This document shows, piece by piece, positions 21,890 to 31,980 of a stretch of DNA of 64,000 nucleotides. Source of the stretch: Scleromatobacter sp964418745. Lineage in GTDB: Bacteria > Pseudomonadota > Gammaproteobacteria > Burkholderiales > Burkholderiaceae_C. The translations under genes were made by a program, and so were the position numbers. Numbering within the stretch: the first letter of the stretch is position 1; each line of letters opens with the position of its first letter. The notes under the pieces were generated by a model. The model made no database searches. It saw only the letters and a program-made list of their open reading frames with translations, and was not told the origin of the DNA. The DNA lies in NCBI GenBank assembly GCA_964418745.1, contig CAYQMX010000009.1:124001-188000 (forward strand), read 5' to 3'.

Positions 21890-23064
21890 TCGAAGGTCTC
21901 GCTGCCGTCGGGCTCGACGTGCGGCGTGGCGTTCATCTGCTGGCGCAACTGCGAGAGCGCCTGGTAGATCTTCAGGCGGCCGCGGTTCTGGTTGCCCAGC
22001 GGGCGATGCGCCGCCAGGCAATGCCACGGATTGATGGACAGTCGGCTCGCGAACGCCAGCTGGGCCGCCGTGTCGAACTGCTGGCGCGGCAGTTCCAGCG
22101 TGGCGACCACCGTCCCGGGGTTGTCCGGCGACATCCAGCGCACCGACGCGTGCTCGATGGGCATGCGGCGCGGGTCGCTCTGCAACTGCACGCGCATCTC
22201 GAAGCTGGCGGCCTGCGCACCGAGCGTGCGGGCCATCGCCTCGCGCAGGTAGTTGTCCGAAGGGCGGCCCGGCAGTCCCGGCACGCGGCTGCGCGGGGCG
22301 GCGCTCGGCTGGAAGGCGTACTGCATCGCCTGGCCTTCGCCCAGCAGGTAGGGCACGCAGCTCCAGTACGGCGTCTCGAGCGGACTCGTCTGGGTGCGCG
22401 ACCACAGGCCCTGCATCAGCGCGTCCAGCAGGTGGCCGCCGGGGCCGATGAAGTAGAACAGCGGCAGGCCGCGGCCGATGGCGGCCTGCAGCTTCGCGTT
22501 CTCGCGCAGGTCGGGGGTGGTGAAGACGGGGGTGCTGATGCCGGTGAAGTCCTGCGTGAAGCGCTCGTCGTCCAGCAGCTTGGGGCCCGGCACGCCCATC
22601 ACCTTGACGCCGATGCTCAGCACGCCCACGTCCTCGATGTCGGGCGGCAGCGCCGGGCCGGGCCCGCCGAAGCGGACCCAGGCGGGGTAGCGGCGCGGCT
22701 GCGCGAACAGGCCGTGGCGCAGCGCGGCCGGCAGGCCGTCGTGCACGACCAGCTCGCCGCGCACGACGCCGTGCGTCTTCGTGTTGCCGCCGCGCTCGGC
22801 GGCGCCGGGCGCGTAGTGCTGGCGCAGGTACCGCGACATCGCCGCGACGATGTCGGCCACCAGCGCCTCCTCGCCGGCGATGGGTCGTTCCTGCGCCAGC
22901 GCCAGGCCGTCGTCGGGCAGCCGGGCGCGGATCAGGGCCTGCACCAGGCGCGTGAGCGGTTCGCGCGCCAGCGCGTCGAGCGCGGGGCGGAAGAACGGGT
23001 CGATGCGTCGCTCGACATGCATCGCGCCGACGAGCGCGTCGTGCAGGGCCTGGAGCGCCGACAT
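21871..23064 (-). CDS. Catalase-like haem protein
   Basis: A 397-residue protein of the catalase-related superfamily, shorter than typical 480-residue monofunctional catalases. The distal-His segment reads TKTHGVVRGELVV, and the C-terminal haem-side segment HRPLGNQNRGRLKIYQALSQLRQQMN matches the catalase-like (SrpA-type) group. The usual Asn of the distal pocket and the small C-terminal flavodoxin domain are not evident. Such minimal catalase-like proteins often act as peroxidases or allene-oxide-type enzymes rather than catalases, so peroxide dismutation should not be assumed. It follows the small membrane-protein gene by four bases and is convergent with the DyP gene. Confidence 0.8.
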   Translation of the reverse strand: MSALQALHDALVGAMHVERRIDPFFRPALDALAREPLTRLVQALIRARLPDDGLALAQERPIAGEEALVADIVAAMSRYLRQHYAPGAAERGGNTKTHGVVRGELVVHDGLPAALRHGLFAQPRRYPAWVRFGGPGPALPPDIEDVGVLSIGVKVMGVPGPKLLDDERFTQDFTGISTPVFTTPDLRENAKLQAAIGRGLPLFYFIGPGGHLLDALMQGLWSRTQTSPLETPYWSCVPYLLGEGQAMQYAFQPSAAPRSRVPGLPGRPSDNYLREAMARTLGAQAASFEMRVQLQSDPRRMPIEHASVRWMSPDNPGTVVATLELPRQQFDTAAQLAFASRLSINPWHCLAAHRPLGNQNRGRLKIYQALSQLRQQMNATPHVEPDGSETFDQVVAR

Positions 23065-23068
23065 GGGC

Positions 23069-23461
23069 CTAGTCGCGCGCCGGCCGGCGCAGCAGGAACC
23101 AGACGAAGCCCAGGCAGAACAGGCCGTCGATGGCCGCCGGCGCCAGCACGATCGGATGCGCCAGGCCCTGCGACCAGCGCAGTGGCAGGGCGACCATGTC
23201 GAACAGCTTGGCGACGATGCCCAGCCAGACGATGCCGCGGTTGCGATCGACGTCCAGCCCGAGGATGCCGTAGCCCAGGCCGATCAGCAGCACCGCGTAG
23301 CCGAAGTCGCCCCAGAAGCGCAGCGTGGCGGCGTCGGGCGGTCCGATGTAGGCCACCGAGTAGCTCCACGCCGAGGCGAAGAAGATCGGCCCGCCCATGC
23401 TGAAATTGAAGGCGGCGGCCAGGAAGAAGAACACGGTCCAGCGCCGTCGACTGCTGTCCAT
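23069..23461 (-). CDS. Small four-helix membrane protein of unknown function
   Basis: A 130-residue integral membrane protein with four predicted transmembrane helices: VFFFLAAAFNFSMGG, a helix around YAVLLIGLGYGILGL, one around IVWLGIVAKLFDM, and LAPAAIDGLFCLGFVWFLL. The start at 23461 leaves a short basic N-terminus (MDSSRRRW) and is preceded by purine-rich sequence; upstream in-frame starts add a hydrophilic, non-conserved-looking leader. It is the first gene of a two-gene minus-strand unit with the catalase-like gene. No haem or metal motif is apparent. It may anchor or supply the catalase-like protein, but this is inferred only from adjacency. Confidence 0.75.
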   Translation of the reverse strand: MDSSRRRWTVFFFLAAAFNFSMGGPIFFASAWSYSVAYIGPPDAATLRFWGDFGYAVLLIGLGYGILGLDVDRNRGIVWLGIVAKLFDMVALPLRWSQGLAHPIVLAPAAIDGLFCLGFVWFLLRRPARD

Positions 23462-23631
23462 GGAGGGCCTCGCAGGGTTGGTTCGCGTGTCGCCGCGTGG
23501 CGACGCGCTGCGAGTGTAGGGCGCGCCGCGCCGGCCGCAAACGCCACCCCCCACGTCCGTGCGCGGCCCCGCGTTGACGCGCTGCAGGCGCCGGACTATG
23601 TTGCAAGCCCCGGTCTGCAAAGGAGTGCGCG

Positions 23632-24516
23632 ATGCCGAGCCCCCGACGATCCGGCCGCGCGGCGTGGCCGTTGCTCGTGGCCTGCGCGCTGGCCGCGGGC
23701 GGCTGCGCCGGCGTCGTCGCGCCGACCACGCGCAGCGCGGTCGATTCGGGCCTGGCCACGTTCGCCGAGCCGCAGAACCGGCGAACGATCGAGGAGATCC
23801 TGCGCTCGGACGAGATCCAGCGCGCCACGCGCGGCCTCACGCGGGCAGTCATCGACGAGGTACTGTCGGGCGGCCCGGGCTCGAGCGCCCGGCTGACGAC
23901 GCTGTCGTCGGACTTCGCGCGCGGCATCGCGCCGGCGCTCGGGCAGACGCTGGACGACGTGGTGCTGCCGCGCGTGCAGTCCGCCGTGGCCGCCAGCGTA
24001 CGGACGTCGCTGGAGGTAACGCTGGGCGACGAGAACCGGCGGCGCACCACCGCGTTCGCGACCAGCGTCGCGCACGACACCGTCGCCAGCGTCGGCCCGC
24101 AGGTGGCGGCGACGATCTCCGGCGCCATCACCTCGGCGGTGGAGCGCGTGCTGCAGCACGACCTGAGCCCGGCCATCGGCCAGGCGCTGGCCGACAACAC
24201 GCCCGCGCTGGCGCACACGACGCGCGCCATGACCGCGGCGGCGCTCGACGGCGTCAACGACGCGATGGCCGGCCCGTTCGGCGACATGTTCCGCAAGGAG
24301 CGCAAGGCGACGATAGACCAGGTGCAGGCCGCCGAGGCGCAGCAGCAGCGCGCGCTGGTCGACGAGATCGAGAAGCAGGTCGCGCAGTCGCGGAACTGGT
24401 TCGAGATGCTGGTGGTCGGCTTCGGCGTGCTGGGCGCCGGCCTGCTGGCCATCGGCGCGGTGCTCTGGCGCCTGCTGGTGCAGCACCGCGAGTTGCTCGG
24501 TCGGCTGCCGACGTGA
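23632..24516 (+). CDS. Lipoprotein of unknown function with C-terminal membrane helix
   Basis: A 294-residue protein with a lipobox (LAAGGC, Cys about 25) and a good ribosome site (AAGGAG) before the ATG. The body is Ala/Thr-rich and helical (repeated TRAVIDEVL and TRAMTAAALDGVNDAM patterns), ending with a coiled segment (AAEAQQQRALVDEIEKQV) and one C-terminal helix MLVVGFGVLGAGLLAIGAVLWRLL. This layout fits an envelope protein bridging the periplasm. No enzymatic motif was recognised. It stands alone between the redox island and the PQQ locus. Confidence 0.72.
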   Translation: MPSPRRSGRAAWPLLVACALAAGGCAGVVAPTTRSAVDSGLATFAEPQNRRTIEEILRSDEIQRATRGLTRAVIDEVLSGGPGSSARLTTLSSDFARGIAPALGQTLDDVVLPRVQSAVAASVRTSLEVTLGDENRRRTTAFATSVAHDTVASVGPQVAATISGAITSAVERVLQHDLSPAIGQALADNTPALAHTTRAMTAAALDGVNDAMAGPFGDMFRKERKATIDQVQAAEAQQQRALVDEIEKQVAQSRNWFEMLVVGFGVLGAGLLAIGAVLWRLLVQHRELLGRLPT

Positions 24517-24580
24517 AGGCGGGCGCCGCGCGGCACCCGGCACCTCGCGCACCGGCCGGCTGCGTGCGCCGGCCGGCCGC

Positions 24581-25429
24581 TCAGGTGGGCTGCCAGGCCA
24601 CGTTGCCCTTGGCGAAGATCTGGCGCAGCCGGTCGCCGGCGGCCAGGTCGTCCACCGCCTTCTGCAGCGCGCTGGCCAGGTCGGCCGCGTCCTTCTTCAC
24701 GGCCATGCCCACGGCCCAGCCCGAGCGCGCGTTGTGCAGCGTGGGCAGCGGCGTGATGACGAAGCGGTCGTCGCCGGCGAGCACCGACTCGAGTTCCGAG
24801 CCGAGGCCCGCCGCCGCCGCGAACTCGCCGCGCTTGAGCGCCGCGGCGGCCTCGACGCCGTCCTTCCACGTGGTGGTCAGCTGGTTGCGGTAGGCGCCGC
24901 CGTCGGCGCCGATCATCAGCCAGCCGGCCAGCGTCTGGCCCGGCACCGCCACGCTCTTGCCGTTGAGCTGGGCCAGCGTCTCCAGGTGCGGCAACTGCGC
25001 CACGTTGCGGGCGATCATCACCCGGTCGTGCCAGTACGGCGCGAAGATGCGCACCTGCGGCGTGGCGTCCATCAGCGGCGCATCGACCGGCACGTGCAGC
25101 ATCACGTCCGCCGGCCCGTAGCCCAGGTAGTGGCCCTTCCAGACCATGTTGCGCAGGTCATCGCCCATCTCCTCGCCGGCCGGGAACGGCATCAGCGAGA
25201 GCTTGACGCCCAGCGAGTCGGCCAGTGCGGTGGCCAGGTCGACGTCGATGCCGCGGCCGCGGTCGTTGAACGGGGGCATGTCGTTGTAGACGGCCACCAC
25301 CAGCGTGCCGCGCGCCTTGACGCCGGCCAGGCCGTCGCCGGCGGCGAACGCGCCCAGCTGCGCGCCCGCGACGGCGGCCGCGCCGAGGCCGCGCAGCAGC
25401 GCGCGGCGGGTCAGGTGCGGGGCGGTCAT
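24581..25429 (-). CDS. Quinoprotein dehydrogenase-associated periplasmic binding protein (XoxJ-like)
   Basis: A 282-residue family-3 solute-binding-like protein with a twin-arginine signal (TRRALLRGLGAAA, residues 7-19). The fold signature GTLVVAVYNDMPPFND and GRGIDVDLATALADSLGV is that of amino-acid-binding proteins, but it sits behind a PedF-type cytochrome and no transporter genes are near. Such proteins form the group known from methanol and ethanol dehydrogenase clusters (MoxJ/XoxJ-like), where they are thought to help mature or activate the quinoprotein. Its ATG overlaps the cytochrome stop (ATGA). I infer an accessory role for the dehydrogenase encoded at 36317-38134. Confidence 0.84.
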   Translation of the reverse strand: MTAPHLTRRALLRGLGAAAVAGAQLGAFAAGDGLAGVKARGTLVVAVYNDMPPFNDRGRGIDVDLATALADSLGVKLSLMPFPAGEEMGDDLRNMVWKGHYLGYGPADVMLHVPVDAPLMDATPQVRIFAPYWHDRVMIARNVAQLPHLETLAQLNGKSVAVPGQTLAGWLMIGADGGAYRNQLTTTWKDGVEAAAALKRGEFAAAAGLGSELESVLAGDDRFVITPLPTLHNARSGWAVGMAVKKDAADLASALQKAVDDLAAGDRLRQIFAKGNVAWQPT

Positions 25430-25944
25430 GGGGCGTCCGGCAGCGGCTTCTCGCGCCGCGACTCGAGGTAGGTCTTGATGGCCCACATCGCCTCCTGGCT
25501 CAGCATGCCCTCGAACGGCGGCATGTAGACCGCGCCGTTGCGGCTGCGGCCGTGGCGAACGGTGGTGATCATGTAGTCGTCGTTGTCCTTGACGCAGGCC
25601 TCGCGCGCGGCCTTGTCCTTCATGGTCGCGCAGTCGTTGTCCAGCCGACGCAGGTCGGGCGCGATGCCGCCGGAGATCGCCTCGAGGCCGTGGCAGCGCG
25701 CGCAGTTCTGGTTGAAGCCCGAGGAGCCGATCTCGACCGCGGTGGGATTGCCGGAATAGGGGTTCACGCTGCGCCAGTCCTCGCCCAGCGGCGCCAGACC
25801 CGTCGTGTCCACCGGCTGCGGCGTGACGTTGCCGTGGGCCGCGACCACCACGCAGGCGCCCAGCGCCAGCAGGGCCGCGCCAACGCGTCGGGCGATGCGG
25901 AATCGATCACGGCGCGCCGGATTGGCGTTCGAAATTTGATCCAT
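25426..25944 (-). CDS. pedF: Cytochrome c-550 PedF
   Basis: Periplasmic monohaem cytochrome, 172 residues, that takes electrons from PQQ-dependent alcohol dehydrogenases. After a basic N-terminus and signal helix (VGAALLALGACVVVAAHG) the mature part begins VTPQPVDTTGL, followed by the haem site CARCH at residues 81-85, then GISGG-like AISGGIAPDLRRLDNDC and RNGAVYMPPFEG, where Met is the likely sixth ligand. The whole pattern agrees with PedF proteins of Pseudomonas. The ATG at 25944 follows GGAGACCTGAC. A sigma-54 promoter candidate lies 46 bases upstream. It is divergent from the activator gene. Confidence 0.9.
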   Translation of the reverse strand: MDQISNANPARRDRFRIARRVGAALLALGACVVVAAHGNVTPQPVDTTGLAPLGEDWRSVNPYSGNPTAVEIGSSGFNQNCARCHGLEAISGGIAPDLRRLDNDCATMKDKAAREACVKDNDDYMITTVRHGRSRNGAVYMPPFEGMLSQEAMWAIKTYLESRREKPLPDAP

Positions 25945-25989
25945 GTCAGGTCTCCGTCGGTCTTGTGTTGAACAGTCGGGGGTGTGGTC

Positions 25990-26005
25990 TGCAAAGCCCA
26001 TGCCA
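25990..26005 (-). promoter_or_regulatory. Sigma-54 (-24/-12) promoter candidate for pedF
   Basis: Read on the minus strand the site is TGGCATGGGCTTTGCA. The invariant GG and GC are separated by exactly ten bases, and TTGC is complete; only the sixth base of TGGCAC differs. It lies 46 bases before the pedF ATG and beside a gene for a sigma-54 activator. Confidence 0.75.
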
Positions 26006-26014
26006 CAACCCGTT

Positions 26015-26041
26015 GCTGCAACTGGGAACAGTTATTGCAGC
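26015..26041. promoter_or_regulatory. Inverted repeat upstream of the pedF promoter (possible activator site)
   Basis: Outer arms GCTGCAA and TTGCAGC are perfect complements at 26015-26021 and 26035-26041, and a nested pair AACTG/CAGTT lies inside. It starts ten bases upstream of the sigma-54 element, closer than typical enhancer sites, so binding of the activator is only a possibility. Confidence 0.45.
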
Positions 26042-26300
26042 GTCGAGCATGGAAGAGATGCCGGGCGGGGCGCAGCGGGCCCGCCGGCCTGCCCGCCACG
26101 CGGGTGGGAGTGCTATCCTCGAAACGACACGGGCATGCAGATGCGCCCTGTTCGCTCAGGGATAGCCCGGACGCGCCGCGCGGCATCTGTACCAGGATCG
26201 AACAATTCCGTGACGACCGCGACAGCCAACGGGCAGCGGCACGCGGCACAACGACAGAGACAACCTGCCGCCCTGCGCGGCAGGAACAGAGGAAGCGACG

Positions 26301-28403
<2,103 letters not shown>

Positions 28404-28510
28404 GCGGCGGCCGCGGTCGACGGGTAATCCCTGTTCCAGCGCGCGCGGCGCGCTGCTCCACGGCGTGACAGTCGACGCGCCGGTGCGCGTCCCCTCGCGT
28501 GCGCGCCGCC

Positions 28511-28539
28511 CGATCTTCCAGGGTCAACCCTGAAGATCG
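28511..28539. promoter_or_regulatory. Imperfect palindrome upstream of the pqqA promoter (possible activator site)
   Basis: Eight-base arms CGATCTTC (28511-28518) and GAAGATCG (28532-28539) flank an inner repeat AGGGT-CA-ACCCT (28520-28531). The repeat ends 15 bases before the -24 element. The inner part shares the shape GGG-N2-AACCC with a smaller repeat at 36170-36181 before the dehydrogenase promoter, which suggests a common binding protein. Confidence 0.5.
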
Positions 28540-28554
28540 AGGCCTTCTCCCGAG

Positions 28555-28570
28555 TGGCACGCGACTTGCG
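28555..28570 (+). promoter_or_regulatory. Sigma-54 (-24/-12) promoter for pqqA operon
   Basis: The site TGGCACGCGACTTGCG matches the sigma-54 consensus TGGCAC-N5-TTGC without a mismatch. It lies 95 bases before the pqqA start codon and downstream of an inverted repeat. Together with the adjacent activator gene this is strong evidence of sigma-54 control of PQQ synthesis. Confidence 0.85.
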
Positions 28571-28665
28571 ATTTCCCTGCCTGTCCACCGCCTCTGCGCG
28601 AAGACGCAGCGACGGTTCGTCGTTGCGACTGGGCACGACTCGCAACCCACTCAAGGAGACTTTCC

Positions 28666-28740
28666 ATGCAATGGACGCAACCCGCGTTTGAAGACCTGCG
28701 CTTCGGCTTCGAAATCACGATGTACATCGCATCGCGCTGA
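28666..28740 (+). CDS. pqqA: PQQ precursor peptide PqqA
   Basis: A 24-residue peptide that supplies the Glu and Tyr from which pyrroloquinoline quinone is built. The conserved core is visible as FEITMY, with Glu16 and Tyr20 at the required E-x3-Y spacing, and the N-terminus MQWTQPAFEDLRFGF is typical. A strong ribosome site (AAGGAG) sits nine bases before the ATG. It is the first gene after the sigma-54 promoter and is followed by pqqB after 64 bases, a gap that often permits high pqqA expression relative to the enzymes. Confidence 0.96.
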   Translation: MQWTQPAFEDLRFGFEITMYIASR

Positions 28741-28804
28741 TCGACCGGCCGTCGGCCGCGTTGCGCGCCGACGGCGTTCCCGTTCCTTCTCGCGCCAGGC
28801 AATC

Positions 28805-29737
28805 ATGAAGATCCTCGTTCTCGGCTCGGGTGCCGGCGGCGGCTTCCCGCAGTGGAACTGCAACTGCGCCATCTGCGCGGGCCAGCGCAGCGGCGACATC
28901 CGCGCCAGCGAGCGCACGCAGAGCTCGATCGCCGTCTCGGCCGACGGCCGGTCCTGGGTGCTGCTCAACGCGTCGCCGGACATCGGCGGCCAGATCCGGC
29001 GCCATCCCCAGCTCCATCCGCGCCAGGGCCTGCGCGACACGCCCATCAAGGCCGTCGTGCTGATGGACGCGCAGATCGACCACGTCACGGGCCTGCTGGG
29101 CCTGCGCGAAGGCCCCTGCATCGACCTGTACGCGACGCCCTGCGTGTTCGAGGACCTCACCACCGGCCTCCCGTTGCTCAACGTGCTGCAGCACTACTGC
29201 GGCACGCGCTGGCACATGCTGGCGGTCGACGGCGAGCGCACCCGCGCCGAGTTCGAGATCGAGGCCGTGCCCGGCCTGCGCTTCACCGCGCTGGCGATCC
29301 CCGGCAAGGCGCCGCCCTATTCCCCGCATCGCCGCGAGCAGGTGACCGGCGACAACATCGCGCTGCGCATCGAGGACCTGGCCGACGGCCGCACGCTGTT
29401 CTATTCGCCGGGCCTGGCCGAGATCGGCGAGCAGGAACTGCGCTGGCTGGACGAGGCCGACTGCGTGCTCGTGGACGGCACCTTCTGGCGCGAGGACGAG
29501 ATGCAGCGCGCCGGCCTGGGCACCAAGGCGGCCAGCGACATGGGCCACCTGCCCCAGCAAGGCTGGGCGGGGCGGCCCGGCATGGTCGACGCGCTGCGCG
29601 AGTCGGCCGCCACGCGCAAGGTGCTCATCCACATCAACAACAGCAACCCGATCCTCGACGAGGACAGCGCGCCGCGCCGCACGCTGGACTCGCTGGGCAT
29701 CGAGGTGGCGCACGACGGCATGGAGATCTCCCTGTGA
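28805..29737 (+). CDS. pqqB: PQQ biosynthesis protein PqqB
   Basis: A 310-residue metallo-beta-lactamase-fold protein required for PQQ formation; it has been proposed to hydroxylate the tyrosine of the intermediate. The start MKILVLGSGAGGGFPQWNC is the PqqB hallmark, and the zinc-binding CxCxxC is present (Cys19, Cys21, Cys24). MDAQIDHVTGLLGLREG covers the family's modified metal-binding loop. The gene overlaps pqqC by four bases (GTGA). Length and motifs are complete. Confidence 0.96.
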   Translation: MKILVLGSGAGGGFPQWNCNCAICAGQRSGDIRASERTQSSIAVSADGRSWVLLNASPDIGGQIRRHPQLHPRQGLRDTPIKAVVLMDAQIDHVTGLLGLREGPCIDLYATPCVFEDLTTGLPLLNVLQHYCGTRWHMLAVDGERTRAEFEIEAVPGLRFTALAIPGKAPPYSPHRREQVTGDNIALRIEDLADGRTLFYSPGLAEIGEQELRWLDEADCVLVDGTFWREDEMQRAGLGTKAASDMGHLPQQGWAGRPGMVDALRESAATRKVLIHINNSNPILDEDSAPRRTLDSLGIEVAHDGMEISL

Positions 29738-30519
29738 ACGCACTGCCCGCGCCGGGTGCCGGGTCGATACCCATTGCAGTATCCGGCGATGCGGTCGGCG
29801 ACCCCTGGGGCGCCGACGAGTTCGAGGCCCGGCTGCGCGCCCGCGAGTCGCGGTACCACATCCACCACCCGTTCAACCTGCGCCTGAACCGCGGCGAACT
29901 GCAGCCGTTCCAGGTGCGCGGCTGGGTGGCCAACCGGTTCTACTACCAGGTCTGCATCCCGATCAAGGACGCGGCGGTGATGGCCAACTGCCCCGACCGC
30001 GCGGAGCGCAGGCGCTGGATCGAGCGCATGCTGGACCACGACGGCCGCGGCGACTACGCCGGCGCCAACGCGGGCGGCATCGAGGCCTGGTGCCGGCTGG
30101 GCATGGCCACCGGCCTGGCGCGCGCCGACATCGAGTCGCTGCGCCATGTGCGTCCCGGCGTGCGCTTCGCCGTCGACGCCTACGTGAACTTCGCCCGCCG
30201 GGCGCCGTGGGAGGAGGCCGCCATCTCGTCGCTGACCGAGCTGTTCGCGCCGAAGATCCACGCCGACCGGCTGGCCGGCTGGCCGTCGCACTACCCGTGG
30301 ATCGCGCCCGAAGGGCTCGCGTACTTCCGCAGCCGCATCACGCTGGCCAACCGCGACGTGGAGCACGGGCTGGAGATCGCGCGCCGCTGGTGCGTCACGC
30401 GCGAGCGCCAGGCGCGCGCCCTGCAGATCCTCGACTTCAAGCTCGACATCCTGTGGACGCTGCTCGACGCCATCGCGCTCGCGTACCCCGACGATCTCGC
30501 ACCGGAGCTCCAACCATGA
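29734..30519 (+). CDS. pqqC: Pyrroloquinoline-quinone synthase PqqC
   Basis: Cofactor-free oxidase that performs the final ring closure and eight-electron oxidation giving PQQ. The 261-residue protein contains YHIHHPFNLRLNRGEL, QVRGWVANRFYYQ and IPIKDAAVMANC, which are the active-site segments of PqqC, and ends with a helical bundle (RALQILDFKLDILWTLLDAI). It starts at GTG overlapping the pqqB stop. The N-terminal 25 residues, with a Gly/Ala-rich stretch, are longer than in many homologues. It overlaps pqqD by four bases. Confidence 0.96.
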   Translation: MNALPAPGAGSIPIAVSGDAVGDPWGADEFEARLRARESRYHIHHPFNLRLNRGELQPFQVRGWVANRFYYQVCIPIKDAAVMANCPDRAERRRWIERMLDHDGRGDYAGANAGGIEAWCRLGMATGLARADIESLRHVRPGVRFAVDAYVNFARRAPWEEAAISSLTELFAPKIHADRLAGWPSHYPWIAPEGLAYFRSRITLANRDVEHGLEIARRWCVTRERQARALQILDFKLDILWTLLDAIALAYPDDLAPELQP

Positions 30520-30782
30520 TCGATTCCGCCTCGCGGCCCGCCGTCGCCCCGATGTACCGCCTGCAGTTCGAGCAGGCCCAGGATGCCTGGGTGCTGCTGT
30601 ACCCGGAGGGCATGGTGCGGCTGAACATGCCCGCCGCCGAGATCCTGCGCCGCTGCGACGGCCGGCGCTCGGTCGACGAGATCGTCGGCGAGCTGGAGCT
30701 GGCGTTCGCGCGCAGCGCGCTGCGCGACGACGTCCACGCGTTCCTCGCCCAGGCGAGCGACCGGGGCTGGGTGATGCAATGA
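30516..30782 (+). CDS. pqqD: PQQ peptide chaperone PqqD
   Basis: An 88-residue RiPP recognition element that binds PqqA and presents it to PqqE. The family pattern is clear: LYPEGMVRLNMPAAEILRRCDGRRSVDEIVGEL, ending with FLAQASDRGWV. The ATG overlaps the pqqC stop (ATGA). The gene is separate from pqqE (ten bases apart) rather than fused as in some methylotrophs. Confidence 0.95.
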   Translation: MIDSASRPAVAPMYRLQFEQAQDAWVLLYPEGMVRLNMPAAEILRRCDGRRSVDEIVGELELAFARSALRDDVHAFLAQASDRGWVMQ

Positions 30783-30792
30783 GCGTGCATTC

Positions 30793-31980
30793 GTGACCGC
30801 GGCTGCCGTGAAGCCGCCGTTCTGGGTGCTGGCGGAGCTCACCTACCGCTGCCCGCTGCACTGCGTCTTCTGCTCCAACCCGATCGACTACGCGCGCCAC
30901 GGGCAGGAGCTCGACACCGGCACCTGGAAGCGCGTGCTGGGCGAGGCGCGCGCCCTCGGCGCCGTGCAGCTGGGCTTCTCCGGCGGCGAGCCGCTGCTGC
31001 GCGACGACCTCGAGGAGCTGGTGGCGCACGCGCGCGGACTTGGCTTCTACACCAACCTCATCACCTCGGGCGTGGGCCTGACCGCCGCGCGCGCGCGGGC
31101 GCTGAAGACGGCCGGGCTCGACCACATCCAGCTGTCGTTCCAGGACTCCACGCGCGAGCTCAACGACTTCATCACCTCGACGCGCACCTTCGAGCTGAAG
31201 TCGCGGGTTGCCGCGATCATCAAGGACGCCGGCTACCCGATGGTGCTCAACTGCGTGATGCACCGCTTCAACCTGCCCCACGTCGGCCGCATCATCGACA
31301 TGGCCGAGCGCATGGACGCCGACTTCCTGGAGCTGGCCAACACGCAGTACTACGGCTGGGCCTGGCACAACCGCGCCGCGCTGATGCCCACGATCGACGA
31401 GCTGCGCGACGCCGAGGCCATCGTGATGGCGCATCGCCAGCGCAGCAACGGCCGCATGAAGATCCTGTGGGTGTCGCCCGACTACGCCGACGCCAGGCCC
31501 AAGCCCTGCATGGCCGGCTGGGGCGCCGTGTTCCTGGTCGTCGCGCCCGATGGCGTGGCGCTGCCCTGCCACAGCGCGCGCATGCTGCCCGGACTCGACT
31601 TCCCGAACCTGCGCGACACGTCCGCGCGTTCGGCGTGGTTCGACAGCGCCGCGTTCAACGCCTACCGCGGCGAGGCGTGGATGAGCGACACCTGCGGCAG
31701 CTGCGACGAGCGCGAGCGCGACCACGCCGGCTGCCGCTGCCAGGCCTTCCTGGTGACGGGCGACGCGGCGGCCACCGACCCCGTCTGCCCGAAGAGCGAC
31801 CACCGCGACCGCATCGACGCGATGCTCGCCGACGCCGGCCGCCGCGCCGCGCCGGCCGCGCCGCTGCGCTTCGTCCCCGGCGCCAGCCAGGGCGGCGGTC
31901 TCGTCTTCCGCGGCGACGCGATGTCGCTGGCCCTGTCCGACCCCGTCGCCACGCGCGACCCCTGCCCGGTGATCCCATGA
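30793..31980 (+). CDS. pqqE: PqqA peptide cyclase PqqE (radical SAM)
   Basis: Radical SAM enzyme that links the Glu and Tyr side chains of PqqA. The 395-residue protein has the CX3CX2C cluster motif at Cys20, Cys24 and Cys27 (RCPLHCVFC), the SAM-binding GFSGGEPLLR, and the C-terminal SPASM-type auxiliary cluster cysteines in LPCHSARMLPGL and CGSCDERERDHAGCRCQAF. The start is a GTG at 30793. After the last Cys a tail of about 60 residues is unusually long. It overlaps the next gene by four bases, which extends the operon beyond pqqABCDE. pqqF is not in the window. Confidence 0.96.
   Translation: MTAAAVKPPFWVLAELTYRCPLHCVFCSNPIDYARHGQELDTGTWKRVLGEARALGAVQLGFSGGEPLLRDDLEELVAHARGLGFYTNLITSGVGLTAARARALKTAGLDHIQLSFQDSTRELNDFITSTRTFELKSRVAAIIKDAGYPMVLNCVMHRFNLPHVGRIIDMAERMDADFLELANTQYYGWAWHNRAALMPTIDELRDAEAIVMAHRQRSNGRMKILWVSPDYADARPKPCMAGWGAVFLVVAPDGVALPCHSARMLPGLDFPNLRDTSARSAWFDSAAFNAYRGEAWMSDTCGSCDERERDHAGCRCQAFLVTGDAAATDPVCPKSDHRDRIDAMLADAGRRAAPAAPLRFVPGASQGGGLVFRGDAMSLALSDPVATRDPCPVIP

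Larger units (their letters stand above)
25945..26300. promoter_or_regulatory. Intergenic region between pedF and the sigma-54 activator
   Basis: This 356-base stretch holds no gene that I can support. It contains the minus-strand sigma-54 promoter for pedF (25990-26005), an inverted repeat beside it (26015-26041), and close to the activator gene a hairpin with arms at 26263-26269 and 26277-26283 just before the GAGGAA ribosome site. The hairpin might modulate activator translation. No clear -35/-10 pair for the activator was identified. Confidence 0.6.
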
